A program made the position numbers and the translations under genes. From the NCBI GenBank assembly GCA_023375675.1, contig JALQBC010000003.1, positions 558,001 to 622,000 of the forward strand: 64,000 nucleotides of DNA, given 5' to 3'. This document shows positions 47,164-58,983 of the stretch, one piece after another. The DNA comes from Cytospora piceicola. Taxonomy: Eukaryota > Ascomycota > Sordariomycetes > Diaporthales > Cytosporaceae. Every line of letters begins with the position of its first letter. The first letter of the stretch is position 1. Under the pieces are notes generated by a model. It was given only the letters and a program-made list of their open reading frames with translations, was not told where the DNA came from and did not search any database.

Positions 47164-48156
47164 CTACTTGGCCCCTCCAAACTCGAACATGCGTTCAAAC
47201 CTCCAAGCACCACCCCTCTCATAACGCCAGAGCACACATCCTTCAGCCACCCCTTCAGCGCCCTGGAAATCCTGCTCCACCTCCCTCATCGTCTCCTCCA
47301 CCACAGCCGCGTCATTGACTTTGTTCTGGATTGTCCAGTGCGGCCGCCAGGCTTGCCGATCCTGCTCGCTCAGCACGTCTACCCAGCGCTTCTGGAGCCC
47401 CTGGTGCAGGAGACGAGCCGGCTGTGCGCCCTGCCCGGTGTTGATGCCGACTCCTCGCCTCATCCGGAACAGCGAGCCTGTGGTAAGCCGGAACGGAGCC
47501 AGGTCTTGGCACTCCTTCTCGATGGCCGCGACGATGCTGGGCATGTGAGACCCGGGGAGGGCATGGAACATTGTGAGATGCGCGGGCGTGCGGTTGAGGT
47601 GAGCTGGGAAGTGTTTTTCGCGGAGGGCAGTCACCGGCTTGTGGAGTGATGGCGTGGTGTTCAGTGTGAGTACGTAGACGTGCTCTTCTTCTTCTGATGT
47701 GCGCGGACGGTGCGCATCCTTCGGTTTGTGCTTGGGTAACACTGTATCTTGAGCAGGTTTCGTATGCGCACCTGCGCTCTCTGAAACTGAAAGACTCGCA
47801 GTACCCGGTCGAGTCCGTATCGCTGCGGCTGGCGACGATGCGGCTGGGCCTTGTCGCCCAGCTACGGCTTGTGAGTATAACATGCCAGTGACGCTGTGCC
47901 GTCTTGTTGTAAACCGGCGGCAAGTTCTTGAAAACATCCAAACCATTTCATCGCATCGATTAGATTTTAGGAGCGCAACACGAGTGTCTTTGGCCATAAA
48001 GGCCCTAGTAGTCATTCCTGAGTGCGCCCTAGCACTAGACGACACCGGTGACATCAACGACATCGAACCCGTTCGATCAGCCAGCGGCGTAATCGATACT
48101 GGTAAGGTCTGAGAGAGATTTCCCAGTACGTTGTCATGCAACGAGAGTATCTTCAT
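47164..48156 (-). CDS. 2H phosphoesterase / 2'-5' RNA ligase-like protein
   Basis: A single frame of 330 residues. The C-terminal half carries the two hallmark H-x-T motifs of the 2H superfamily: HLT in RTPAHLTMFHALP (about residue 190) and HWT in RPHWTIQNKV (about residue 280), some 90 residues apart, on a fold with VYVLTLNTTPS and FRLTTGSLFRMRRGVG strands. 2H enzymes act on 2'-5' bonds, cyclic phosphates or tRNA splicing products; which one applies here is not visible. The N-terminal 150 residues are basic and Ser/Ala-rich and have no match I know. They may include a misread intron or leader, and a later start such as the Met near residue 91 is possible. Confidence 0.75.
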   Translation of the reverse strand: MKILSLHDNVLGNLSQTLPVSITPLADRTGSMSLMSPVSSSARAHSGMTTRAFMAKDTRVALLKSNRCDEMVWMFSRTCRRFTTRRHSVTGMLYSQAVAGRQGPAASSPAAAIRTRPGTASLSVSESAGAHTKPAQDTVLPKHKPKDAHRPRTSEEEEHVYVLTLNTTPSLHKPVTALREKHFPAHLNRTPAHLTMFHALPGSHMPSIVAAIEKECQDLAPFRLTTGSLFRMRRGVGINTGQGAQPARLLHQGLQKRWVDVLSEQDRQAWRPHWTIQNKVNDAAVVEETMREVEQDFQGAEGVAEGCVLWRYERGGAWRFERMFEFGGAK

Positions 48157-50022
48157 GGTATATCGTCTTACTGGCCTACACCTTTGCTATGATTTTATTT
48201 TGAGTGGCATGGCACTCAATTGCTAAATACGTCCTCCCCTCAAGCCCCAATATTAAGCTGTACACTTTGAGACTCGTGAAAAATCAATGAGTAGCATAAC
48301 GTATCTGTCCGGTTAACGATAGCCCCATCTACATATTATGTATCCGTATACCAGCAAAGGCATATGCTTATATCTTGTACCAGCCGAGCGTGCATGGCAG
48401 CCAAGCAGCGAAACTATGAATATCAACCGAGCCCACTGTAGACAACGTCTAGGCCCACCGGATTCCGAACAATAGACAGTTCGAGAAGTAGAAACCTTGA
48501 CTTTGCTCCACTCCCGACTGGACAAGAGGGACCCAGATCCGGCAGAAGGAGTCTGTAATGTATCGTATGGTGGGTCAAAGCTCGTTTGATTACGCCAGTG
48601 TTCTAGACCCGGTTGAATGGATACATTCATGGAATCTTAGAGAAGCTTATAACCGAACGGAGTATGGGGATACTGCCGCGCCCCCGGTCCGAGAACCCGT
48701 CATCTCGTGCAGACCGTAGCCTCCGTCCCATCCTGTGATGACAATATGGTGTTTGAATACGCTGGCCGCACAAGACTCGCCGCGGTAGTGGGTTTCATGG
48801 ACGGCCCCAACCGTTTCCCGGAGGAACGCGTGGGACGTGCCCAGGTCCGAGCCGGTGGCCTCATCACCGGCGGCCTCATCAAATCGTTGGGTCCTCATGA
48901 GCTCGATGAGACTCTCCCTGAGGCTGGGCAATCAATGCTCAGCCGCTTCCTCTCTCGGGACAGCAGAAGAGGATGAGTGCGTGGACATGCTTGCTTGAGG
49001 ACTGATGTGTAAAATGTGCGGGGCCATACGGACATGTGAAGGAGAGGCACCATTTGGCTGACAACCCTGCGAGACGAGCCAAGGCAGGGTTGTCTCGTGT
49101 CTCGGATGTCTTGATGACAGGGGGGAAATTCGCATGAGGCCTTCAGCGTTCATGGTCGGTATCGCTTTTGCGACCAACTACCACCCATCACCATCATTGC
49201 GCCGGAAATAGACGGCAGAGACGCTCGAGTGGGCAAAATACAAACGGACATTTCAGTGTTCCTCGTGCATGACAGTGGCTCTTGGTTTTCTGTGCAAGTC
49301 ATTTCCAAATCATGAATCTTCTGAATCCAATTCGCGAACTCAATGGCAGCTCGAGGAAGGCGTCACAGGAGCTTTGCGTGGATGAAAGAAAAGGGAGGAA
49401 GGTGCGTGCAGTGGCTGCCAATTCTTTCCAGCAGGCAGCAGAAGCAGCAACTTTCTTTACTTAGCGCCCGGGAAACTTACGTTTGACACGCACAGCCTAA
49501 GACCACTGTGAAAGACAAACAGCATCAATTCGGCGACTCAACATTTGGTATGCCTTTCGTGAATCTCTGAACCAGATTGTGTCAAGACCATCCGGACGGC
49601 CAGTCAGTTGGTTTGTTGATCGTGGCACGCACGAAGGTTTCTGGCTGGGAACGAAACCCACTACTCAGTCGTACCACCCCATTGGAACCAACATTCTCAA
49701 TTGCACGTCCAGGCGCGGCACCCGAGACTTGCGACATCCATCCCTCAAAGATACTCAGTGAGGCATGTTTGGGTGTCAGTCTGCCTACCTAGGTACGTAG
49801 ATAGTCCAATTGGGGGACGCAAGGCAGCCTGGACCAGAAGAGAGAGGCCTACAAATAAACCGTTTCATCCGTCTCAATTCTCTCCTCCTCCCATACTCTG
49901 CTAATCTCACCACTTTCCAGACAAATCGCCTACTTACTTACGGTCAATTCACTGCCCAGAATCCTCCATTTTGCGAGTGCATACGTACCTATCTATCCGA
50001 GGCACGATAGACTACAGCCGCC
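48157..50022. other. Intergenic, no firm gene
   Basis: About 1.9 kb between the 2H phosphoesterase and the exonuclease gene, so the promoters of both should lie here. The minus-strand frame at 48647-48931 (94 codons) has a plausible ATG and GC-rich codons but no motif I recognise, and is listed as doubtful. A TACCTAGGTA motif lies near 49787. Confidence 0.45.
48647..48931 (-). CDS. Doubtful small protein of unknown function
   Basis: A 94-codon frame starting MPSLRESLIELMRTQRFDEAAG. The first 40 residues could form helices and the third codon positions are fairly GC-rich, as in the real genes nearby. I recognise no domain, signal peptide or membrane segment, and there is no splice evidence. 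It may be chance. It is given here only because it is the best frame in a 1.9-kb gap. Confidence 0.2.
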   Translation of the reverse strand: MPSLRESLIELMRTQRFDEAAGDEATGSDLGTSHAFLRETVGAVHETHYRGESCAASVFKHHIVITGWDGGYGLHEMTGSRTGGAAVSPYSVRL

Positions 50023-51458
50023 ATGAACCAGCAACCTCCGTCGTCTCTTCAGGTCTCCCACCTGCCCAGCCATACACCTCATGCGACCACCTTCATCCCG
50101 GTCGAGATGTCTGCCTCTGGTGAATTGCTTCTAGGCCCCTACCAGACCAAGGACGCATACATGAAGCAGTTACAGGAGCTCAAGCAGACCAAAGAGATGC
50201 TTGAGAAGGCTGGCTACGTAATGCAACCTCTGGCAGAGGACAACCTTGCGCAGAAGCGGAAATGCTCGAGATGCCACAAATGTGAGTAAAATACCTTGTC
50301 CCCAGCTGGGTGGCATCATTTCTAAACACCATTTTCAGTCATCTTCAAGAACACTTTCAAGCACACCGGTGACGGGAAGCCGAAGCCAGGCAGCGGCTTG
50401 ACAGGAGGACCTGGGACTCGTCACACACCAGCAAGTGTAGCTATCAGTGGCCCCCTAGCGGCCGGTCCTGGAAAATCCCCCTTCAAAAAGTCTTCTTCTA
50501 TGAACGTCTCGAGGCAGGAGTGCAAATACCATCAGGGGACTTTCAATGGCAGAGTAGGCTCCTCCCACCTTCTCTCGGAATCATGATTAGCATGTGCTGA
50601 CATAGCCTCTTACTCTCTCTCTTTCAGATGTGGTCATGTTGCAAGGCTGGCATGTACAACCCGGCTTGTAAAACTTCGAACGAGCATATCACTGCCGAAT
50701 ACAAGCCAGGAGAGCTAGCAGAGCTTTACAGATACCACAGCACTCCAGCCGTGCCACCCTCAGAGCCTCGCTGTCTTGCAGTAGCAATCGACTGTGAGAT
50801 GGGTACCAGCATCACCAACAACTCTGTGCTCATTCGAGTTACCCTCATTGACTACTTCACCTCCGAGGTACTTCTCGACAAGTTGGTGTTTCCAGATGAA
50901 CCAATTCTTCACTACAATACTCGTTTCTCCGGCGTCAGTTCTGGCCAGATGGCCATGGCCAGATCGAGAGGAGAGTGTCTGTACGGGACTGCGGCGGCCA
51001 GAATGGCCATCTGGAAGTTCGTAGGGCCGGATACCATTGTGGTGGCCCATGGTGGACAGAATGACATGAGTACGTTGCGGTGGATTCACGGGGCCGTCGT
51101 CGACACCTACTTGGTGGAGTCATTGCCCGTGGTACAACTGCAGAAAGAGGCTCGAGAGAAAGAGGCACAGGAGAAGGAAGCCCGAGAAAAGGCGGAAACG
51201 TTGACGGGCTCGTCCAAGAAGGGACAAAAGTCCTCGAACTCTGATCCTGAACCACGAAAGCTCGAGCCCAAGAAGAAAAAGCCCAAGGGTTCAGGGCAGT
51301 TTTCTCTGAAGACCTTGACGAGGGAGCGACTTGGCAGGGACATCCAGATGGGCAAGGCTGGACACGATAGCATCGAGGATGCTATTGCAGCTAGAGACGT
51401 TGCTCACTGGAACGTGCTCAATTTCGGCCATGGGGTGTACTCGATCTCTACTGACTGA
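50023..51458 (+). CDS. REX3/REXO1-like DEDDh RNA exonuclease
   Basis: Exons 50023-50281, 50339-50553 and 50628-51458 give 434 residues. The joins RCHK-FIFKNTFKHTG and FNGR-MWSCC are in frame with canonical acceptors. A Cys/His-rich part (KCSRCHK, QECKYHQGTF, MWSCCKAGMYNPACKTSNEH) precedes the exonuclease domain. That domain carries the DEDDh residues: AIDCEMG (Asp and Glu), AHGGQNDMSTLRW (Asp) and GHDSIEDAIAARDV (His and Asp). Rex-type enzymes trim 3' ends of structured RNAs such as RNase MRP RNA, 5S rRNA and snoRNAs. A charged insertion (KEAREKEAQEKEAREKAE, then KKKKPKG) splits the domain between the third and fourth motifs and carries a likely nuclear localisation signal. Confidence 0.88.
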
Positions 51459-52113
51459 GGTGGCCATGATATTGGCATTATCTCAAGAGTGCCCATGTAC
51501 ATATCGTATGCTGAAAGTGTCCCGTCTCGCTGAGACCGGAGCGATGTAACCAACTCAATTACATTCTGATTTTAACGACAAAAATGTGCTGTCCCTCTGC
51601 CTGAACGCTGCCTCATTTTGGGTGACAATCTTCGCATAACAGTTGTCGACGTAGCAGCCTGTTGCTTCAACAGCTGTGTCATGCCAACATCACACGTCAT
51701 GTCTCCCATTACCGGGTTCTGAGGGAGATGCCAATATACGTATAACTAATCTATTCATTTTCGCCCATTTGTCCCCTCTTTCTTGACACGCGGTATGGCT
51801 TCAGACCGTTTATCCTCACAATACTGACGCAGAGCGGCCCCCCTCCTCCCAAACAGCACACCAAGATTTACCAAACCATCACCTCTTCGACTCCTTCGCA
51901 TGGATATATGTAACAAAACTGCCAGGGGCAGCCTAATTCCAGGGGCAGGCTAATGTGATCTTGAACTTCTTGTAGAGATGCTTCTATCTTTTCTAGCACC
52001 CAGTCTCATTTGCACGAAGTGCCATTCCGGTCGGGGAAACAATAATGTTTTGAACTAAAGTGTTTGAAAGAATTGGATATAATGCAATATTTAAACAAGA
52101 TTTTCATCAAACA
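51459..52113. other. Intergenic, no gene seen
   Basis: About 650 bp after the exonuclease gene, becoming AT-rich towards the tRNA-Ala gene. No frame, repeat or hairpin of note. Confidence 0.5.
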
Positions 52114-52205
52114 GGGCGTCTAGCTCAAATGGTAGAGCGCGTGCTTAGCAAGTTGTTACAACTAAAGATTGCACGAGGTACACGGTTCGATCCCGTGGTC
52201 GTCCA
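52114..52205 (+). tRNA. tRNA-Ala(AGC) with a 19-base intron
   Basis: Acceptor GGGCGTC pairs with GTCGTCC and includes the alanine-specific G3-U70 wobble. The D arm is GCTC...GAGC, and the anticodon stem CGTGC/GCACG encloses TTAGCA (anticodon AGC) plus a 19-base intron. The T arm is CACGG-TTCGATC-CCGTG and the discriminator A. Position 6-67 is a U-U mismatch in the acceptor stem. T-rich sequence follows (CTTTTGTTTTG), a likely polymerase III terminator. Confidence 0.88.
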
Positions 52206-53204
52206 CTTTTGTTTTGCCCAGTTTTGATCTGCGGGGTTCTTTTTTTGGTCGTCCAAGTAGATTCAGGGATGTGTCTTATTTGTATATCCATGATAAGAAT
52301 GTTCTTGATGATAGCAAAAATCTAAATATGAGTTTGGCCCTATCCCTTAGTCGGATGTTATCCTTATTTCAATCATGCAGCTCAGGATATGCATTCCTTG
52401 ATAACTACCTAGGTACCTGTTGCTAGATATTTAAGTGCATAGGTACTTAATAGGTACTTCCTAGTAAATACTTGCAGCGGGACGCTCCGAGGCGCACGTG
52501 GGAGTTAATTTTGGCTATGGGCAGCTGCGCACTTCATATGACCTCGAACCCTTCGGATGGCAGCCGTGAGCTATGGGTTCACTGAGGTAGGACATTGTCA
52601 CATGGCTGCATGGTAGCTAGTTTTCTGGAATTTGGAGGCTGACAGTCACCTGAGCATATGTCTTGACATCTAAGTCTTTACTTGCTGACAACATCGACCA
52701 GTATTGTCAGAGTCTATACAATTTTCTCCTTATCATCAATTCGCGTTTTGCGTGTCTGTTTAGTGACTGTAACCTTCATAATGGCATAAAGGCGTATACT
52801 GTGTATCCATAGCTAGGTTGTATCAACCCACCTTCAAACGTCTCGGCAGACTAGGGTGCGCAATGCCAGCTCCAGTGCTAGACTTCTATACAACCATCGC
52901 ACGGAACGGCAATAGAGAGAACTGACAACTACCTAGCAAGTACAGGTATTCCTGGGGTGGGTTTCAACAGCACAGGCCTGCATTTGATATAATATAAAAC
53001 CAGCACATCCATCATATGGCGTTCACCACGCCCTCACAACTAAAACTGGTATACTTCAATAACAACAATTGCTTTATATAGATAGAACCCGCAGCAATTC
53101 TGAATGTATTTCTCGTTACCGAGTCCTGTCGCTCCCATGCTCTCTACACACCATGGATCCGTACAGTATAGACTGCAGTGCACGCGGAATTTTCATCCAA
53201 TAGC
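52206..53204. other. AT-rich gene-free stretch between tRNA genes
   Basis: About 1 kb, AT-rich, with TACCTAGGTACC near 52407 and related TAGGTACTT units to 52460. No frame with a domain. Confidence 0.5.
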
Positions 53205-53309
53205 GGTGCCGTGGCAGAGTGGTCTAATGCGATAGACTAGAAATTCATCTATGAGATTCTACGTTATCTATTCTCTTCGGAGGCGTCTGTTCGAATCAGG
53301 CCGGCATCG
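53205..53309 (+). tRNA. tRNA-Ser(AGA) with an intron of about 23 bases
   Basis: Acceptor GGTGCCG pairs with CGGCATC (one G-U). The D arm is GCA-GAGTGGTCTAA-TGC. The anticodon stem ATAGA/TCTAT encloses CTAGAAA with anticodon AGA, plus an intron of about 23 bases. A long variable arm (CTCTTCGGAG) marks it as a type II tRNA. The T arm is GTCTG-TTCGAAT-CAGGC and the discriminator G is typical for serine. The fold is complete, although the D stem has only three pairs. Confidence 0.85.
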
Positions 53310-55501
53310 ACTGTTTTGTCCTTTTTGGTTCCCTTTGTCTTGTCGAGCATCCCGGAGGTGGTGTAGACTCAGGGGGTTGGCATGAATCGCATCCCAAACC
53401 GAAGCCGATCACCCCGGGACTATCCTTTTGCGAAATATTACTGGCATGCGTGGTCCGGGTGTTCCAGACGATATATATGTCGGATAGCGGTGGACCAAAT
53501 AATATCCCGTCTGCCATCTGTGGCCATGTGAGTGGTAGACTAACTAACTTACATGTAAGGATGGACTTCAATGTTGCCGGCGTAACAGTAACATAATTCG
53601 GATGTACACTAATGCAAGCCACATATGTGTGGAATGGCTTGGCCGAACCAATATCAACATCAATAACATTACTCTGGCATTCCTACCAAGGTGTTTTCTA
53701 GCTTGCATGTGCATAACTCTCTAACCCAGGTCACCTCCTACCTACACCACGCTACATTCCAAGGTGTATGAAGTCAGCAAGATACTCCAACGTTGTATGA
53801 GAGGAGGGAACCCCTCTCTACATAAAGCAGGCGGTACTCTGCTCGATTCTCTTTTCTGATAACCGGATCCCGTGCTCTCTGCTACTTCCGCTACTGCCTC
53901 ATCATCAGCCGTCCCGCTCCAGGCATTTGTCACCTGCCAAAAGGTATTCCGTGCATCTTAGCCCGAAAAAGGTCAAGTGTTTAAGCTGAGGCTCACCAGT
54001 ACTTAAGGTACTCTCTGTCGCAATGGCCCCGCAGCGGTGGCCACTATGACACGATAGATATCACCGGAGGGCTAGGCTTACAACGCCAGGAATGAACGAC
54101 CTTTGGACTTTGAGGCTTCCGGGCGAGCTACATTCCCAATCAACTTATTTTTGATATATATAGACCATCTATAACTAATTTGTTTGCAGATTATGGTACT
54201 TGTGATCTGGGTGGAAGGATTCGCTAATAGTGATTACCTTTTATAGACTGAATCAAATGTCAAACCGCTGTCCGTTCATACTGTCAAGGATATCAACCCC
54301 AGGTTGCACTGCTTGCTGGCTAAAGTCGGCTAACTGGCCAAGGATATCGCCAAGGAGTTGCTTTAGATACAAAGACAGCTGGCTGGCTATGTGTGAGCGT
54401 TATGTTATCTACTAATATTGTTTGTGAAGTCACGAATAAAGGTGCGGGCCTCGGGTGTCCATCGTCACTTTAGGTTCTGTGTAGCTACTAATTATCGTAA
54501 GATATTTAGGCCTGAGACCCCTAGCTTCTTGAACATCATTATCTAATATATATCTGGTAATCGTGTTGTATTCTACTGTCTGTTCCATATAAATGTTTTT
54601 AATCTATAGGTCAGACTTCAATGTTGTTCTCTTCAATCAACTAATTACTTAAGTACCTTGGGATGCTATAAGTTCAATTTATAGCTAAATGTCACGCAGC
54701 TTGGAAACCTTCGATACATCATTGAGGTTCAATTAGTCACACTATAAAGCTCCCCAGAACTATCCACACTCAGGACATCAGTTACGACGGAAGTCGCTCC
54801 GGGACTAAAGGTCTAGGCCCAGGAAATACCTTTCTATAATCCCACCCGACCCGTAGATGAAACGGTTACTAACAGGTACGTGCCCATGAGAAAGAAGCAC
54901 TTAGACTAAGAAGTTCCTGAATATGATATTCACGGGAACGTATGTCACCTCTTCCGTACAAAGTCCGATCGACCCCCATTTTCCCACTCCAACCCCACCA
55001 CCATCCTCGCGGCGCAGCTGTCAAGCACACCTGTCCCGTTAACTCTCCGCGCATCCGTATGGCCAGTCAAACCCTCCCACCCTCTTGGGCCGTAATATCA
55101 GCGGCGCTACAACCGAGTCCTTCACGAGCGGCAGCACGAGCCAGGGCCGAAGCTGTAGCTGACGCTGAGCAGTGGAGTCACGGTGGCTTGCTTCCAGGGC
55201 GGGCAAGAAGTCAAAAGTACAGTCGGAGTTTGGAGTGATGCTTTTATTTAACGATCATACCCTACCCTAAGGGTAGTAAAGGATATCTTCAATGTTGGGG
55301 TCCGCATTTTTCCTGCCACACGCAAGTCCTGTTGTTAAGCCACCTCTTTCATTGGCCATAGCTTCAGTCTCGTCACTTGTACAGCCTCTGATAAATGTGA
55401 CACTCTCCAGCTTCGAATTATTAACTGTGGTCTACCAGGTTCTTTCACAGACAGCCGTATAAGCCGATTACAAATCTTTCCTAACTAACTACATACAAAA
55501 T
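53310..55501. other. AT-rich gene-free stretch before the HET locus
   Basis: About 2.2 kb with no supported gene. It is more AT-rich and has more stop codons in all frames than any other part of the window. It could be mutated mobile-element DNA (for example by repeat-induced point mutation), but I find no terminal repeats or recognisable coding remnant. Confidence 0.45.
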
Positions 55502-57666
55502 ATGGCCAGTTCTAGAGTCGACCAACAACCCGAGCTAGGACGCGCGCACCTGTGCGATAGATGTCGCGTTCTGGAAGACATCGAGTTGCTACGCACAGGA
55601 ATAGACCGCCCATGTCCTGGTCTAGGAGGGGAGAGCAACGGTTACAATACGAGATACTTCTTAATCGTGTCATGGCAACATCTGGATATACATAAGCTAT
55701 CAGTATCTAGATGCGAGTTCTGCCGTCTCATTTCATCGGAGATTTCCCTGGGAACTTCCAACTGGCAGCCCCGCCCTACCAAAATCTCCGTCCGTATTCT
55801 GGGCCGTGCAGTATCTGGACGATTACCCACATTCTCCGGGCCCAGAAGATCGGAGAGCTGGGTCATTCACAGCTTCGAAATCAGGCTATCTGAGACCCCG
55901 GATGACGTTGGAACGTACCATGACTCCAAGGTGCTAATTCTCTCAGATGAAGGTTAGATGCTCAATCCGCCCTTCATAGTAGACCTATAATCCGTCCGAA
56001 TCCTTGAGCTAACATATAAATGTTCTCCCCCCTGAACGATATAGTACAATACCCATCGATATTTAGCAGCCTTCCATGCAAACAAATCACTCCCAATAAT
56101 ATCGACTTCATGAAACATTCGCTCGAGCTTTGCACATCGACATGCCATCGACTGCAGCGGGTTGAGAGGCCTCCTACTAGGCTATTGGATCTCGGTCCAG
56201 TGGAGTTTGGCTACTTGCGACTGATCCATACCAAAGACGTACCCGAGGCTGACGTGCCTAGCTTGAAGTACGCTGCCCTCAGTTATTGTTGGGGCAACAA
56301 GAAGGTAGCGGCGACACAACCGATAACCACGCCAAAGAACCTCGAGAAACGGACGGAACGTATCAGCCTGAAAGAAATGTCCACTGTCGCCAAGGATGCT
56401 ATCCAATTGTGCATAGCTTTAGACATTCGCTATTTATGGATTGACGCTCTGTGCATACTTCAGGGACGAGATAAGCCGGCCCGAGAAGATTGGGAACTTG
56501 AAAGTCAATTCATGGATACGATATATGCGCAGGCCTATTTCACCATCTGTGCTGCCTCATCTCCAAGCTGCCAGGTTAGCTTTCTTCAAGGGGCACCGAA
56601 GCCTAGACTGAGAATAGGGCTTCGACCTGCGTCATCTGACGCATTCGGGGGTAGTTACCTGATGATACCGTCAAGCTTCAAATACATTCACTACCAGTCC
56701 GACTGGGACACGCATGTCTGGAGAGCGAGGGCCTGGACTGTTCAGGAACGAATGTTGTCTGAGAGACTGATTATCTTTGGGACCTCTATGATTCATTTCA
56801 TATGCTCAGGGTTTTATTCGATTGGGACTGGCTCTACTGATACGTGTCGCATGTACAATGCAGACACCGGAGTTGTAAAACTCCCGACCAAACCCTTACA
56901 ACCTCTATCAGATCAGGATCATCGAGCACAAATCTTCCAAGAATTCCGGAAAACTCTCTCTTCGGTCGCTCGGGCCGACTTGACTGTCGACAGAGATCGC
57001 ATGCCAGCCTTAGCCGGTGTTGCTAAGAGGGTACACGAGCTCACGGGAAGCAAATACTACGCGGGGTGTTGGGAAGATGATCTTCACAACGATCTCCCGT
57101 TTCGCCTCGACAACCCACCTCCTTCGACAGCCGCAAATCCGCGTGGCTTGGGTCCGGAACAATATTTCGGGCCATCGTGGTCATTCGTTAGTCGCAACAA
57201 TGGCAAACCTGTAAACCTGGACTTCTCCGATAGCTTCGGGAATCCGGGCGAGCCGCAATACGATTCGATTCAGGCGTCGACTACTCTCCAAGGGATAAGC
57301 GAGTTTGGAGAAGTAACAGGGGGCATCTTGAAAATCCAAACAAAGGTGCTACTCACAAGTGTCAATCTTGAAATGGAAGAGATGAACATGGGAGTATGGT
57401 TGGGTGGAGGACAAGTATACTTCGACGGTCAGGATCTCAAGGACCAGTGTGCATGCGTTTCGAACCCAGACGGCGATGATATGGCTTGGGCGCTGATATC
57501 TGCCTGGCCAGTATCCAAACCATTTCTGTTCTTAGGTCTTTTACTACGGAGCACTGGGAGTGCTGAAAAGCCGCGAGAGTATTACCGTATCGGCTCGTTC
57601 AAATGGGAAATCAGGGAGTCAAATGGTCCGACTAGTTGGGCCACTGAAGCCATCGAGATCATCTAG
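55502..57666 (+). CDS. HET-domain (heterokaryon incompatibility-type) protein
   Basis: Exons 55502-55952 and 56045-57666 give 690 residues. The 92-bp intron has a weak donor (GTTAGA), a GAGCTAACAT branch-like site and an ATATAG acceptor, and joins LILSDE-VQYPSIFSS in frame. The N-terminus has Cys pairs (LCDRCRVLE, CEFCRLI) common in this family. The HET domain begins KYAALSYCWGNKK and continues with MSTVAKDAIQLCIALDIRYLWIDALCILQGR, WELESQFMDTIYAQAYFTICAASS and RARAWTVQERMLSERLIIFG. HET proteins can trigger incompatibility or programmed cell death when unlike fungal strains fuse; whether this one does is unknown. The C-terminus has no named domain. Confidence 0.9.
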
Positions 57667-58499
57667 TGGACCGTACACATGTAATCTTAGCACACAAGAA
57701 ACTACATACGACTCCAGCCAGACTAGCAGCTCAATCAATCAGCGCTGAATGTGGACATGAAATGGTGTTCTCGTTTACCTTGTATTTGGCGATATCAGAG
57801 TATCTAGACGCCTTGTCCTGACGAGACGTTCATCTACATCAATCTCAGTACCAAGCAGTCTGCACAGCCAAACACACCATGGACGGATCCAGTGGCACCT
57901 GGAAAGAGGAGGATGAGAGCAAGACGAGCCTGGCGCCCCTGGTCAACCTCTCAACGCAGAATATCAGCCGAACTCACATAATAAATTGCCTATTGTATAC
58001 CAAACATTGATTAATACTCGATACCACTGGTCCCTATTAATAACATCGGCACCAGAGGCCTGCATCCAAGAAATATGAATGCACTGAGTATGGGTGTCTC
58101 GGGACATTTGGCACAGCCGACTTATGATATGTGGCCGACACTTATTGACTTATCCTAGCAACATGGCCCGCATAAACCCACGGAACGAAACAATGGCTTT
58201 GGACCTATCGAAACTCTCAAGTTGGACGATTGGTCTACGGATCTAGGTTTTATACCCCAAAGTCTATAGTATCCCTTCGGTCATGTCGAGTGGCAACCAT
58301 CGCCAACGAGCGAATCAAATTCGTTCGCACTGGATATCCTACCTCTTCAGCAAGGCTTTACGGAGCAGAGTGTGAACATGGGCTTTCGAACATGGACTTC
58401 AGTAGTACAGCTACAGGCGCTCCTTCCAGCCTAGCCGATAAATGCCTTGAGTTCCCCAGGCTTCTCGGGCAGTCAATCAAAGCATTGGGCATGGAGAAC
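57667..58499. other. Spacer between the HET gene and the zinc-finger remnant
   Basis: About 830 bp. A short open stretch from the ATG near 57879 (MDGSSGTWKEEDESKTS) and another frame at 58230-58502 may be decayed 5' parts of the C2H2 gene that follows, but I cannot join them into one reading frame. Confidence 0.35.
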
Positions 58500-58983
58500 T
58501 GACGCCCGACTCACCAGGCAGCCCGGAAGAAGACACAACCACCCAGGAGAAAGTTCAAGTTGCCGCTCGAACGGGCCGCGAAACAAGCTTCGAAACGGAC
58601 CCGAACGTCGAGGCGGAAGCAGACATTGACCTGCAGCTTCTCTCCATGCACTCGCACATTCGGACGCACGGGTGGTTTATGGTAGACCACAGTATTACCT
58701 AGGTACCTTCCTTCCCCTAAGCCGCAGTGAGCCATAGCTGGTGTTTGAAGGGAACCTGCACAGAAGGCATGAGAACAGGCACACCCGCTCCCTCAACTGC
58801 CTCCTGTGCAAGCAGATGGCGGGCGAGAAATACATTACTTACGACCACATCTGGGCAGAACACAAGGACTATGTCCTTCGTGAGCATGTACCATGCAAGC
58901 CTCTGGCCTATCCGATTGACGGGTGCGTGACTGAATGCGAGAGAGGAGATCTGGGGAGGCACATTCGGTTGAAGCATCAATGA
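58500..58983 (+). pseudogene. Decayed C2H2 zinc-finger protein remnant
   Basis: One frame near 58505-58690 reads a basic stretch and then TCSFSPCTRTFGRTGGLW before a stop. This is the first half of a C2H2 finger (C-x4-C). A second frame at 58741-58983 reads NLHRRHENRHTR, the second half of such a finger, followed by CLLCKQ...HIWAEH and CVTECERGDLGRHIRLKH, two more finger-like units. The two halves lie in different frames. I could not join them by an intron with correct phase; the sequence between them contains TACCTAGGTACC. This looks like a gene broken by a small insertion and drift. A spliced functional gene with an unusual intron is the alternative. Confidence 0.4.
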
